This document shows, one piece after another, positions 26,287 to 37,762 of a DNA stretch of 64,000 bases. The notes beneath the pieces are model-generated. The model saw only the letters and a list, made by a program, of their open reading frames with translations, made no database searches and was not told the DNA's origin. The position numbers and the translations under genes are program-made. The stretch covers positions 2,388,570 to 2,452,569 of the forward strand of contig OX387602.1 of NCBI GenBank assembly GCA_947568835.1. Reading direction: 5' to 3'. Within the stretch, counting starts at the first letter, position 1. Each line of letters starts with the position of its first letter. Source of the stretch: Protonemura montana. Taxonomy: Eukaryota; Arthropoda; Insecta; Plecoptera; Nemouridae.

Positions 26287-29200
26287 AAGCGTCCGTCGTA
26301 TAAGCAGCATCGATCATACATTTACGATAACAAATATAAATGCTAAAATAAAACAGCTTGCTTAAATTAAGTAGCCGCGCTAAGTGCCCCACCCCTTTTC
26401 CTAATAACACCCAACATACTTACCCGTTGTTTGTTTTTTTTTGCAATTTTAGTTGCATGTTAATGGGATTAGTATTTAATTTGGTTTACAAGTTTTAATT
26501 AAAATATATGTGCCAAGAAAGAAGAAAAACCTATTTTTTTTCTCCGTGCCTAACAGGGAACTAGTGTAATTAAAATGGGGTGCTTTGTAAATGCTATTGC
26601 TTCATCTTGAGATTTTCTTTTCATCAATTTTTCTCCACTTAAATAAGGGCTTCGCTCCTTTTACTATTCACAAAGTATAACACCCATCGCTCGTAAGCGT
26701 TGATACATCTCAAATATATTTGTCTGCTTTTTTTTAACTAGTTTATGCAGATCCATGTTCAACTATTTCTAGCAGAGTTTCCTCTATTTCCTCGAGCACT
26801 GGATACACAGACAACTCCAATTGGATAATTTTTCTTTGGTGTGCAGCCCCTGCGAGTGTTTTAGAATAAATTACTGACTGTGCATGTTATCTGCTTGCCA
26901 CAAAGATAGGCGCAGTCATTCCTCGCTGTCAGACGAACTGCATTGCAATACCAATGCCCTTTCAATCACATGCATCGCTATTTTTCCAGTATCGCGTAAT
27001 CCATGGGCTTGGCGACGACCAGCCATGGTGTAATTCGAGTGTGTTTTTGGGAAAACAGGCGCCATTTTGTGTTTAAAAAAGTTTTCTCCACCGTGAGTAA
27101 ATGTGAACCGCACGATGTTTGCCTTACCTCTCAGTGTGTGCCGTGCAGAAAAGCGTGTAAGCTCTCCAACATATTTGCGAATTCAATAACCATTTATCAG
27201 ATTCGTCCGGTGGAATGGACCATTCATAAACCTAGCCGCCGCATCTTTTCTTATTTAGTGGGCTTTTATTATACGCCGCCTATCATAATTTAATGGTTCT
27301 GTGAAAGGGGCTTTCGTGGACCTATGCCGACAGGAAAAGCTATACGCAAAGGAAGCTTCCAGAATGATTCCCTTCTGCAATATTTTCCGTCTGGAGCTAA
27401 GAAATTGATCTCGTGCTAGAAGTTACACACATCAGTGTAGAATTGACATCTCATTTATCATATTGCTCCATTGAGTGCAATCAATTACATTCCATGAAAT
27501 GCGGCATCAATCTTCCGACGGAATCTATCACAACGGTTTCCTCATAAAAAGCATCCCGCGTTGACCGCTGGAAGTCGAAAACAACATCGCTGGGAAAATA
27601 TGTCATCAATTGTACTCAAGGTATCGATATTGCGTCTCAGCGCTAGCATCTCATGGGCAGCCAAATGCGTACGGAATCTGATTTTCTACGATTCACACAT
27701 TATTTTTGTCTATCTAAACTCGAGCGAATTTCTTAACGAAAAAATCCCATTCTTTTTTTTAATGAAGCAGCTCATAAAAATATTAAAGTCAATTACTTGG
27801 TCGTCTAGATAATATAACGGGTGTATTTTTGCGAAGCGTAATTATTTCCTGGGGCACAAAATGCGCGTGTTGCGCGGCGTAATCATTAGTGGTTATACGA
27901 GCGCTAACGATTTTGAGAGGCAAATTATTCATATCAAGATAATTATGAAGTTGAACAGCTTGCGGGTTATTACGACGAGGCCGGCCTATTAGAGTTGGCG
28001 CGTTTTCTGCGATAACGTGTCCTTTTCACAAACGTCTTACTCCTTATCCTTATATGCACTACGTGGACTTGCGGCGTGGAGTCACCCCTCAAGACATATC
28101 CCATGTTACCCGTTATTATCATTGCTATCTCAATTCGATTCCAGTTTATTATTGTAGCTGAATAATAGCGATGTTTACCGAAACTGGCGGAAAAGTTTCC
28201 AGCCCCTTTAAATTTACTCTCTTTCTCAAGTCCAATTTCTTAAAGAAATTTACAGATGTTTTCAATGTTTGTTCATACTCTGGCTAAAACATAACTCATT
28301 TTAAGTTTCTTCCTTTTCTTATGAAAGTGAATTAGACAAATCTGAGATGCTTCTTCCAAGGATCTGGCTTGTTCCCTCGAATCGAACGGGGAAACTGGGA
28401 TGACGAGGGGCGATGCTTCACGTTTGACAGGTGTCTTAGGAGTTTCCCGGGAAAGATATTTCCTTCTGTGAAGCCCCGGCCAGACTGTAAAGGAAAACGT
28501 ATGAGCAGAGCAGCAACAGTGACTGAGACGTGAAAAAGAAAAATATCACGGCAAAAGCTCGTCGAGTTGTTGGAAATGTGGATTTTTTCTCTGTCTTTAA
28601 AAAGGATGGCGTTCTGTTTGTAATTGAACATTTCCAGCTGAATTATTTTCAACAAGTATATCACAGTTGACTAAAACCGTTCTTTGGGATACGTCTAGTT
28701 ATTTATCGGAACCTTTGTTAAAATCAGTTTTTTTTTTCGTTGTTGCAGCAGCAACAACTTGCGAGCGCTTGGCGTCAAAAGATTATAGATACTTTTTATC
28801 GGAATAATATTCTATTAGATCCGAGATGAAATAGAACACTTTATACAGAATGTTCTAAACTTGATATGACCTCTTTCCCTTCCCCCCCAAAAGAAAAAAG
28901 AAAACTTGTTCAATTATTCAAAGAAGTTTTCCCCCCCACTGACGCAGATTCGTGAAGACAAAGTTTGCGACCACTTTGGAATAACATTCAGAGACCTGAT
29001 GTTCGCTGGGGCATTAATATGTTTCCAATTAAGAGGAAGTCGTGTCGTGTCCAAAGAAAATAGGGTGAGAACTAGTTCCTGGTGAAGATTCCAGGTGCTA
29101 GCGAACAACTTTCATGACTGCAAAGACTAAAGCATATTCTCTGAGCTTGGAATACTTGACCAGAGCTAAATCATTCCTTTCCTACTCAAGCAAATTATTT

Positions 29201-29640
29201 AGGTTTTACGTTACAATCGTAATTGGACTGTTATTATAAAAACCGTGCCAACGAAAACACGGTTAATGCCAACAAGACCAGGATGCGACAAACTGTAAGG
29301 TTTTAATCACACTACCTGTTGCTAATTAAAATTACAGCCCGCTTAAAATAATTATTAACGTTAATTTTCTTTCGCCAGCTAATTATTTTGTGTCAAAACA
29401 TAAAAATAATGACTTTCACAGAGAACAGTGTCGGAAAGGTGCAGTTAAATTTTGGTGTCTACAGTTTTGTCCCTTCTTGATGCCCGTTGTAACCCAAAGT
29501 CCTGGCATTTATCGTTGGGTGGGCCAACCCACGATAGTTCCTCGAGGGAATGAAAAACTAGTAAAACTCTGCTGTTGACTGGGTCACGGTTGAGCTCTAT
29601 CTAACAGTCTGTGAACGGCCGATGGGGCAGAAGAGGAGGA

Positions 29641-29657
29641 GGGGGGGGGGGGGGGGG
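29641..29657. repeat. Poly-G tract, 17 bases
   Basis: Seventeen G follow AAGAGGAGGA, at the edge of a GC-rich island that also holds a hexamer repeat. Confidence 0.95.
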
Positions 29658-29827
29658 AGGCAGAGGCTTGAGAAGACACCGCTTCGGGGATAAAGTTTGG
29701 GCGCAAGCCGTGTAGGGTGCCTAGTGGGTGGGACGGGTGAAAGTTAGGGGCCGGCAGGACACTCTTGCCAGGGGCGCCGGCCAAGTTTGGTGACGCAGCG
29801 TCACGCTGTCTTGACAGCTTCGCACCA

Positions 29828-29866
29828 GCGTCGGCGTCGGCGTCGGCGTCGCCGTCGTCGTCGCGG
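29828..29866. repeat. GCGTCG hexamer repeat
   Basis: About four GCGTCG units grade into GTC trinucleotides. Confidence 0.88.
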
Positions 29867-32800
29867 AAAATTAACTCCGTGAACTCTTGTTAATACTCAT
29901 CGCCGCCGCGGGCGCAACGGAGGCGATGAGAATAAAAAGCTGCGCCGGCGGCACATGGACCTCTGGTTCGTAGCGATCTGGTGGAATGTGACGCGGCTGG
30001 TGCAGGGATATTGTGCAAATCCGACGGAAGAAAATGGCGTGGAACGCGTCAAATTACGGACACGATTCGTCTGCACGTTGCTCTGTGAAAATGTGTACCG
30101 ACTACTAAATAATGAAGTGAGAGTTCGTTCTCATTTTGGAAACCTTATGGCACAATATTTCTTTGGATAATGTCCGTGAAAATTTCGAGGAAATAACGTT
30201 TCAAGTCAGCAAAACTTACAAAAATTATCATGCTGTGAACTTATAACTGCTGAAACTTTGCTTCTGACAAAGTTTTTCGCCAAGAAGAGGCAATCACTAG
30301 AATTCAAATAAAAATATGGTTGGTTCCCAAGTTTCCCGAGTTTTCCAATCTAAGTGTCGCTACGCCGCGTTAGCACGAATGAAAATATTAGTCCTCTATT
30401 TTATCGCGCGTGTTCTCGATGTGCAAGTTTCTCGTGCGCCCCGCGCGTCTCTCGAATTCGGCGCAAAATGTGAATACGCGGCGTCGCTCTCTTAATTTTC
30501 AAATCCTCTTCTCGTTACACTGTAAGCAAAAATGTCTCAAACGAAACGTGACGATGTTTCCTTACGTGGGAAAATTTATGTGCTTTATTATGGCGCGATA
30601 AACACATAAATCTAAGAAACTTTATGCATTTCAATGCCTCGGAGCGAATTTATGTTCTCTTACCAAGATAAATGATGCGCGTTCTGTATGCACACAATTG
30701 TTCTTTTAGTACCCGCCCATGAGTGCAATTAACCAGCCTGCCTACTTTCAAGCGTGGAAATGCATTCGGGTGCACGCTTGCGATGCAGTTTCGCGGTTTC
30801 CGTGACAGAATGCACTTCGCGTTATAGTTACAAATGGAATTAAAACTTTTTCGCTAGTGGTTTTCTTGACAGACGTTTTATTTTTAGTCCACGTGAAACT
30901 GTTCTCCAATCCGAAACAGCTATGCAATAAAAACGAGACACCATTTCACTTGGATCTTTCGAAAAGCACAGAGAAACAACAAAATACATGCCATGCCAAA
31001 TACAATCACCTTTGAATTAACTAACCTCGTGAATTAACTAGACATTCCATGTGCTATGTCTCCTCCTTAGCGTAATAAGCCTGAAAGCAGGAATGCCAAT
31101 CCCTTTGACACTGGCTTGTCAATGCGAAAGCAGCAGCACTTTCATCGAACCAACGTGTTAGCGCTGTTCAACTTATCACCTACGCATTAAACTCCCGACA
31201 AACCCCTAATTAACCCGACGCGACATGCTCATGTCACTTTGTGACAAAGAAAAACCCCGCCTTGTCGACTGCCCTGACAATTCACGCAGCGTGTGTCCCG
31301 TTCGATCATCCACCTTTGTACATTGACTCGTGTACGCGCCACTTAAGCCTGGCACAGTGCTGGCATCTCCCAAACGTTAAATATTAATTATGCATCTGGC
31401 CAGGTACCGTATGGGTGTACACAGTGGTACAACTTGTTCCAGTCGGTGTCTAACTCTGAACGTATATTCATTACCATTCCTCGCATGTCACCGAATTGGG
31501 GGTGCGTGAGCATGAGTGCCTCGTGAGCTTAACATGCGTATGATATTAAAGTAGCAACGCAACGCACAGACAACGCAATTAAACAGAGTGTCTGGCCTTT
31601 AATACGACTCTGCTTTGCTCTTGCAGAATCGTCGTCCCCGATGAAAAGACCTGCTGCGGGACGGCGAAGCGTTGATGAAAGAACTTTGGAATTGGAACAA
31701 TTACATAGCTCGACATAAAACTGTCTTGACATATTTTGCCGGGGCCGTTTTATTTTGCAGCTCATGGATGTAATTTGGAGTTGTATCTCTGCCCCGTGCC
31801 TTTATGGGTGTCATATCGCTCTCGCTGGATTTCGAGTGCGTAAGTATGTAATGGTGTACGGGAAAATGTGACTATTTACATATCATCGTCACGGTAACTA
31901 TATCAGAGTACGTACGGTAATATCGCTGTGATGTAATGAATGATATATTTGGTGAACGCGAACAGACTCGACATCCATCAAGCATAGTCGGGCCGGAGAT
32001 GAAGAGTTCCGTTTCCGCGATTGCATGGGGATTACAAATGACAATGTCGCCGACCAGGCCGGGTGGGCGACTGCGGTGGCAGGCCAGGGAGAAGACCGTG
32101 TGGGGCAGTGTGCCTAAAATCAATGTGCCCTCTGACACGGGCTAGCGGGGCACACAACAGTTGCGTCGCGGTCCAAAGTGCCATGATTTGAATTCCTTTG
32201 AGCGGAGGCTGCTGCAAAATTACGATCTGGGATCGTTGGCATATTGGTATTCGATGGTAAAGTAAATAAGTCATTGGTATCCCAAATGCCAAACTGGTCA
32301 ATATCAGGTATGTCCAATTTAAGCGAGCAAATAATATGTTGTAGCTTCCTCGTTCATGCTTCAGTGTGTTTGCCAGTGTATAATTCTAGCGCTGATTTTA
32401 CCCAGGAGATGCTGAATTAATTTTTTACCGACTGCATGGCAAAAAAAAAGTGTCTCCTATGAATTGCGCTAATAGCTACCTGCCTAATTTTAATTTCTGC
32501 CTACAGTTTTGACAGAATACTTTTGTCCCCCTTCATCATACTTTGTTCCCTACACTACACTCCTTCTGTTCGCTAATTACCCACCCTTTCACGGCGACAT
32601 GTGGAAACAATGGCCACTTCACAGTCAACTCATTGTTACAATCTATGAAAAAAAAAACTTTTGCTTCCAGCTACTTTCAAAGTTAAAATTGTGGACTAAA
32701 TTTTGAAACTCGTCAAAAAGATTAACGCTATGCGAGAGAAGCGGATTTTTCTTATAAATCATTCTCATCGAAACGAGGCCATGCTCCCGTGACACTTGAA

Positions 32801-34642
32801 AAGAGCATCAACAGTGGAAAATTCGTATTGTTGGAAACATTTTTAATTGATTGATACTTTTCGTTGCTGAGGGCATACGCTATTGTTCACGATTCAGAAT
32901 GTCAGTAGACAACTGGATAATGGAGGCGAGTTCCCTGATATCAAATTCAATCCCAACAAATTTCGTATGCGCTAATAATAATACAGAATTCTCTCTCTCT
33001 CTCAATTCGCCTACCTCTCCCTCTTCCAGCTCCCTTATTCATTTGTTATTCAACTCCAGCCCCCCCCCCCCCCCCCCCCAAACTCTGTAGAGCAGCCGTC
33101 CAAAGCTCTTCGGCCGTTCAAAGCTTTTTATTTACTCGCGAGATCGTCAAATCACATTTTCCACCCGTGGAACTGAACTAAAATTAAACAAACACGTGAA
33201 GATGAATTGAGTTTGTAATTACATTCCATTATACATAAAACACTTGCAACCTTTCACTAATTTACGGCCTTCATCAAATCCAACCTACGGGCAAAGTTGG
33301 TTGATTTGATTTGCGATTTGTTAGGTACCTGATGATGATTGTGGATCGGACAAGATCCCGCGATGCGACCGAGTTCATTCCTATAGCTCACCGTCGAGCG
33401 CTGCTCCTTGGAAGAGATCGAAGGAGCACCAAGACGGATGGACGCGTACCTCCTTAGTCATTGAGTAATGAACAGACGAATAATTGATTCGTGCAGATGA
33501 TTAACTGCTGACGCCGCTTTTGTTCTTCCCGGTCATTTGTGCATGGCTTAAGTCACTTTTTAAAGGAATGAAACTTTTCGTTTTCCCAAATTACTGGCAA
33601 TGATTCGTTCGTTTTCGTGGTAAGATGGCTTTTTCGTACTTAATTGTGATGCTTTGGTCGAGTGCCTTTGCTTTTGAAGGACTGTGCATCAACCAGATAC
33701 CTTTCAAGATAAATTTGTAATCGAAAAACGTCGAAGCCGCCGAGAAGCGTCGTAATTGTTGAACATTCTTGCATGAGGCGTCCACCGGAATGCTCTAATA
33801 TTGTCTGTTTCTCAAGTCTTGAGCGACTAGCGATCACCGAGAAAATGTAAGATAATAGCTCTTTGGGCTTCACAACCCTGTTAGAAATGTGCAGCCAATA
33901 CAGAGTATAGGTGATGAAGCCTGATGATATAAACGCTGATGACTACAACAAGGTACTTGGCATGGAATGGTTGGCTCACCTCTGGAGGCATTGTTATTTG
34001 TCGTCTAGCAGGTCATTCCAGAAGTGAACAAGAATGGAAATGTGGGGAGCCAAGTTGGATGGCTTGCTAAGGACTGTTTTTACCACGCTTAAGAGTTCGA
34101 ATTATTTGGCTTGTTATTACTTTTTGACATCACTTTATGAGATAGCATCAGTTCCGTATTGAGTGAATTTAACATGGCATAGATATTGTGGATCAAATGT
34201 TTTTTGAGATTTTAGCTTCTGGTGTAACACAAGCTCAATTTGAGACTGTAGCAGCATTTTTACCAAATTCCCATCCGATTCTATCGTGGCTTGATAAACC
34301 GTTGCAATTGCCACTGGCTTCAAATTCTTCATCGCTGAAACCCTGCGTGATTGACCGAATATTTTGGAAAGAGCCCCATCCTTCTGGTGAAAATGATTTC
34401 GAGTACTTTGCAGTTTCAAGTCGCGAGATTTGGCTATGTTCAAGTATGTCAAACACTAGAAACAATGCACTAATCCCGGCGCTTCCCGTTCTTCACAGTA
34501 AAGTTCGAGAAGCAAATCGTGTTAAGACAACGAGCTTAATCTTTGCAATGAGCAAAGAAAAGCTAGCGAAATGCATTTACCAGCTCGGCATGTAACGCAC
34601 ACGCGGTTCAACAAGGCGGCGACCTGTGTGAAAAAGACTTAC
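29867..34642. other. No gene seen
   Basis: Mixed sequence. A GC-richer block at 31.98-32.15 kb is open on both strands without adjacent good splice sites. The rest is AT-rich with short frames. Confidence 0.5.
33060..33079. repeat. Poly-C tract, 20 bases
   Basis: Twenty C follow CAACTCCAG. A CT dinucleotide run lies just upstream (about 32,991-33,003). Confidence 0.95.
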
Positions 34643-34715
34643 TTGTTTCACGTTGCCTAACATTACCAGTCATGAATTGTATTCCGAGGTGCAATTTCAC
34701 TTTTTGGGATCTTGT
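34643..34715 (-). CDS. Candidate internal exon of the minus-strand gene
   Basis: The minus-strand acceptor GACTTTTATTACTTAG|AC and consensus donor AAACAA|GTAAGTC bound 73 nt. Two of three frames are stopped. The open one starts at the first base, giving 24 codons (TRSQKVKLHLGIQFMTGNVR, then QRET) and leaving one base over, so entry phase is 0 and exit phase 1. Entry phase 0 matches the exit phase of the 37.7-kb candidate, and exit phase 1 matches the open frame after the 16.33-kb acceptor. The peptide is basic and hydrophilic, and no family is recognised. A non-coding exon is possible. The evidence is splice-site quality plus phase agreement only. Confidence 0.28.
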
Positions 34716-34974
34716 CTAAGTAATAAAAGTCTCGAAGAACCCGTATATAAAAATGCTTTCTTCTTCGTTTTTAATCTGAAGTTCAATTTCCATGCTTTTC
34801 GGCTGAGAGAACGCATGTATTGCAATCGGAAAGTAATTCCCCTTCGTTCCTTTCATCTCGATTACAAAAAGAGTTATGCGCGACATCCTCGCTTCGAAAT
34901 CTCCATAATCAATAGCTCTTTTATCAAGCATATTATTTTGATCTTTGCTACAAGATTGAAACTGAAGAGTGGTC

Positions 34975-34996
34975 GGTTACCCAGCGGTTACCCAGC
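34975..34996. repeat. Tandem 11-bp duplication
   Basis: GGTTACCCAGC occurs twice head to tail. Confidence 0.9.
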
Positions 34997-35939
34997 GATG
35001 CACAGCGGGTGACACGGTGGTGGGTTGCCCTCACATGCCCAGTGCGTCGATGGTGTAAAACTGTCAAATGAGTTTGTCACTTTTTATTGGTACGAGCGTT
35101 CACACATACAGGGATTAAATAACGAGTGATATCTCATACGCAAATTGTGCGCAATCGGCCCCCAACCCCGAACACCGCCACCAACGCCCCAACCCGTATG
35201 TGTATATTTCACTTATTGTGCGACTTCTCTGTCTAGCGTGGTGGAGGTGCCATGCTCACGAAGTCTGTATTCATGTCTTGCCTCCAGCGACGACGCTCTG
35301 TCTTGGACAAATAATTAATTACATCAGATTGATTGTAATCATTTTCAATTACGTTTCAGGCGGTTATCAATCTGTTGATTATTGTAGTCAAGTACACCTC
35401 TTGAATATGGCATTGTTAACAGCTGACTATACAAAGTTGACAATGACAATAATTAATAATTGCTCCAGATGTCATTTCTAAGATGAACTAAATTCGAGAA
35501 TTCTCGAACAATAATTAGTGGAGCCACTCAACGTGGCTTCTTGGTACTAATTCACGTCATCGCGGAGTATTGGCTGGAGTTTCGAACAACGACGTCGCCG
35601 AATTCTCGCCCGATCTCGACTGGTGACAATAATTGATATCAAATACCGCTTAAAGAATCGTACTCCCCGATTGCGTTACTATATCTCATTGGGATCGAGC
35701 GTTGCGACCGAATTTATTAATTCAAGTGTTGATTTTGATGTAAATTGGTTGTGTTTTGCAACGCGACGCAGTGACATCTGTTTCAAATGCGCCAGCCTGC
35801 GAGCACATGGAGCTGACTAATGAATTGATTGCATGTTTAGTATACCGACTCTCGAGCCATCGAGTTGCATTTATAGCTAATCATTGCACGGGGGCCCTTG
35901 GCTACCGGCCGATAATTGAATTGTCATAATGGCCACGCT

Positions 35940-36030
35940 AAATTGGAAATTCGCTTTTTGACAGGCTTTCCGCGCCGGGGCCAATGCTGCGCGTGGGAAA
36001 TTGCTATGGGCTCGAAATTGGAAATTTGCT
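35940..36030. repeat. Dispersed 16-bp direct repeat
   Basis: AAATTGGAAATTCGCT at 35,940 recurs with one change at 36,015, separated by a GC-rich spacer. On the minus strand both copies fall in the same open frame as a repeated ANFQF motif, but no protein is otherwise supported. Confidence 0.6.
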
Positions 36031-36810
36031 CGTTTCACTGCCAGAGTTTTCCAAAGGGAAATCAAAATAATACACCTTTTACAGCTAGTTCAAGTATGAA
36101 ATTTCGACCCTTATGAAGAAAGAGAAAGAGTTCGCTTTTTAAAAGCCTTCATTTTGTGACATTTTTATTTTTTTTTGTGTGTGACGCTGGCGCGACCGTT
36201 TCGCGCTGTTTCGTCCTTTTATTTTCCGTTTCATAAGCTCGGATAGATTTATTCGTTGCTGTGAAATAATAATTATAATATTGAAGTCTCGTTCATCCTC
36301 GCCGCTTATGATGAATGCGAGTTTTTTGTTGCCCCTGCTTGTTAGGCTTCTCGCTTCACTAATCTGCTGGATAAGTTGCCTAGAATTTATATTTTCTGCA
36401 TAACGCACGAGGCGCGCGGTGGTCGCAGTTTGACGGCATAACAAATGGCGGCCGTTGAGTATATTTTAAAGCAATCGTACGTCGTCCATCCCATTGTGCA
36501 AATGCGCCACCAATGACACGATAAATTCTAGTTATACCGCGTTGATTTATAACAACAAAACGAATGCTGCCTATATTTTGCTCGCACACGTACGTATATC
36601 TGTCCAGTTAGCTATGGACAATTCGTACGGGACCAACAAATAATCAATGTAGAGAGAGGCGAACCTGCTATGCCACAAGCGTCCCTCTCGGCGTCCCTCT
36701 AGATTTCAGAGTCATTCGCTCATTGTCAGCAGAATACGAAAACGTCCAGTGATTGAGATTAATACCTTTATACACAGCCATGTACCTCAACGAACGTTGC
36801 TCGGTGCAGC

Positions 36811-36842
36811 CTGTGCCTGTGCCTGCCTGTGTGTGTGTGTGT
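36811..36842. repeat. CTGTGC and TG microsatellite
   Basis: CTGTGCCTGTGCCTGCC runs into seven TG units. Confidence 0.85.
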
Positions 36843-37504
36843 ATGTTTTTTTTATAACACAAAAAAAAAACAAGATGACTTCATTCTTTTACATTCAAAA
36901 ACTCGTACCTGTACGCATTATTTATGACGCTACATTACGCAACGCAGTGGTTTGGACACCAGGCAGGTTATTTTGTTAAACGTGATGAAAATTGAAAATT
37001 GAGCTGGTTGCTCGTGAGAGACTCTTTGCCCAGAACAATAAAATTCTCAGCATGTGTTTTCCTCTTTTCGGTGTGGCCGCATAAGAATAATTGGGTGCAA
37101 TAGGAAAGTTTTAACGAATATAAAAAAGTTTTTGATAAAATATTGCTTCGAGGTAAAAACCAGAGGGGCGCAGACCGGCCAGGAATAAAATGCACGGAAT
37201 TTAGAAGTAAAATGAAACACGTGTTAAGAAGGGTTTGATATTTGTATAAATCAACGCAACGTTTTGAAGTGAGCTTGCGGTTGAGCAACAAGACGTGTCA
37301 TCAAGGAACGGCCACTGTAACGCATGAACGAAGGTGCCGTATATTGATTCCAGAGCACACATGCGATTTGCTTCCCGGATTTTTTCAGAGTGTTGACTCT
37401 CCGAGGCATTTGGGCGGCCCCCCCGACCAATTTATCCCGGTAACCCTTTAATAGCTCTAGTATCCTCCTCCCTCTCTACCACCCTCTCCCCTCCTTCACT
37501 CTAT

Positions 37505-37518
37505 CTCTCTCTCTCTCT
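37505..37518. repeat. CT dinucleotide repeat
   Basis: Seven CT units within a longer pyrimidine-rich stretch (37,455-37,520), on the plus strand. Confidence 0.85.
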
Positions 37519-37667
37519 GTCACACACATGCTCAGTTTCATTAGCCAGAGACCAGAACCGCGCCGACGGCATCCGCCCGCGACGCGTTGTGTAAACGTCA
37601 CTGAGCTCCTCCGACTAAAGTAAATAAATATAACGTCACAGTGCTAATAATTTGAAAACTGACTTAC

Positions 37668-37762
37668 TTCCCTGTTTTCATGGAGCAAATGAGCATTGCA
37701 CCATTGATCAAAGCAAAATGTTGTGGTCGCTAGATCCGGACCTGGCGCGGAAAAGCTGCACG
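37668..37762 (-). CDS. Candidate internal exon of the minus-strand gene
   Basis: On the minus strand the acceptor GTAACATTTCCCAG|CG precedes 95 nt that end at a consensus donor, GGGAA|GTAAGTCAG. Only one of three frames is open throughout: two bases, then 31 codons beginning CSFSAPGPDL and ending HLLHENRE. That is entry phase 1 and exit phase 0. Entry phase 1 is what the 63.0-kb signal-peptide exon requires, and joining gives a Gly-Gln-Ala end that satisfies the -3/-1 rule for signal peptidase. The segment holds three cysteines. Codon composition is neutral, not strongly coding. I recognise no domain. The splice sites and open frame are seen; membership of the gene is inferred. Confidence 0.35.

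Larger units (their letters stand above)
23531..29640. other. No gene seen
   Basis: AT-rich with GC patches at 24.55, 25.57, 26.2 and 28.4 kb. A plus-strand frame beginning at 27,003 meets a CCACC|GTGAGT donor at 27,094, but its start context is poor. TAATTA cores cluster at 29.31-29.40 kb. Confidence 0.5.
34716..37667. other. Intron-like sequence, no gene seen
   Basis: AT-rich, between two candidate minus-strand exons. Several TAATTA/AATAATTA cores at 35.3-35.52 and 36.24-36.28 kb. Nothing else recognised. Confidence 0.5.

Noticed and set aside
26416..26450. Consensus minus-strand donor CGG|GTAAGTATG
   Set aside because: The upstream minus-strand sequence is A-rich and non-coding with no nearby acceptor.
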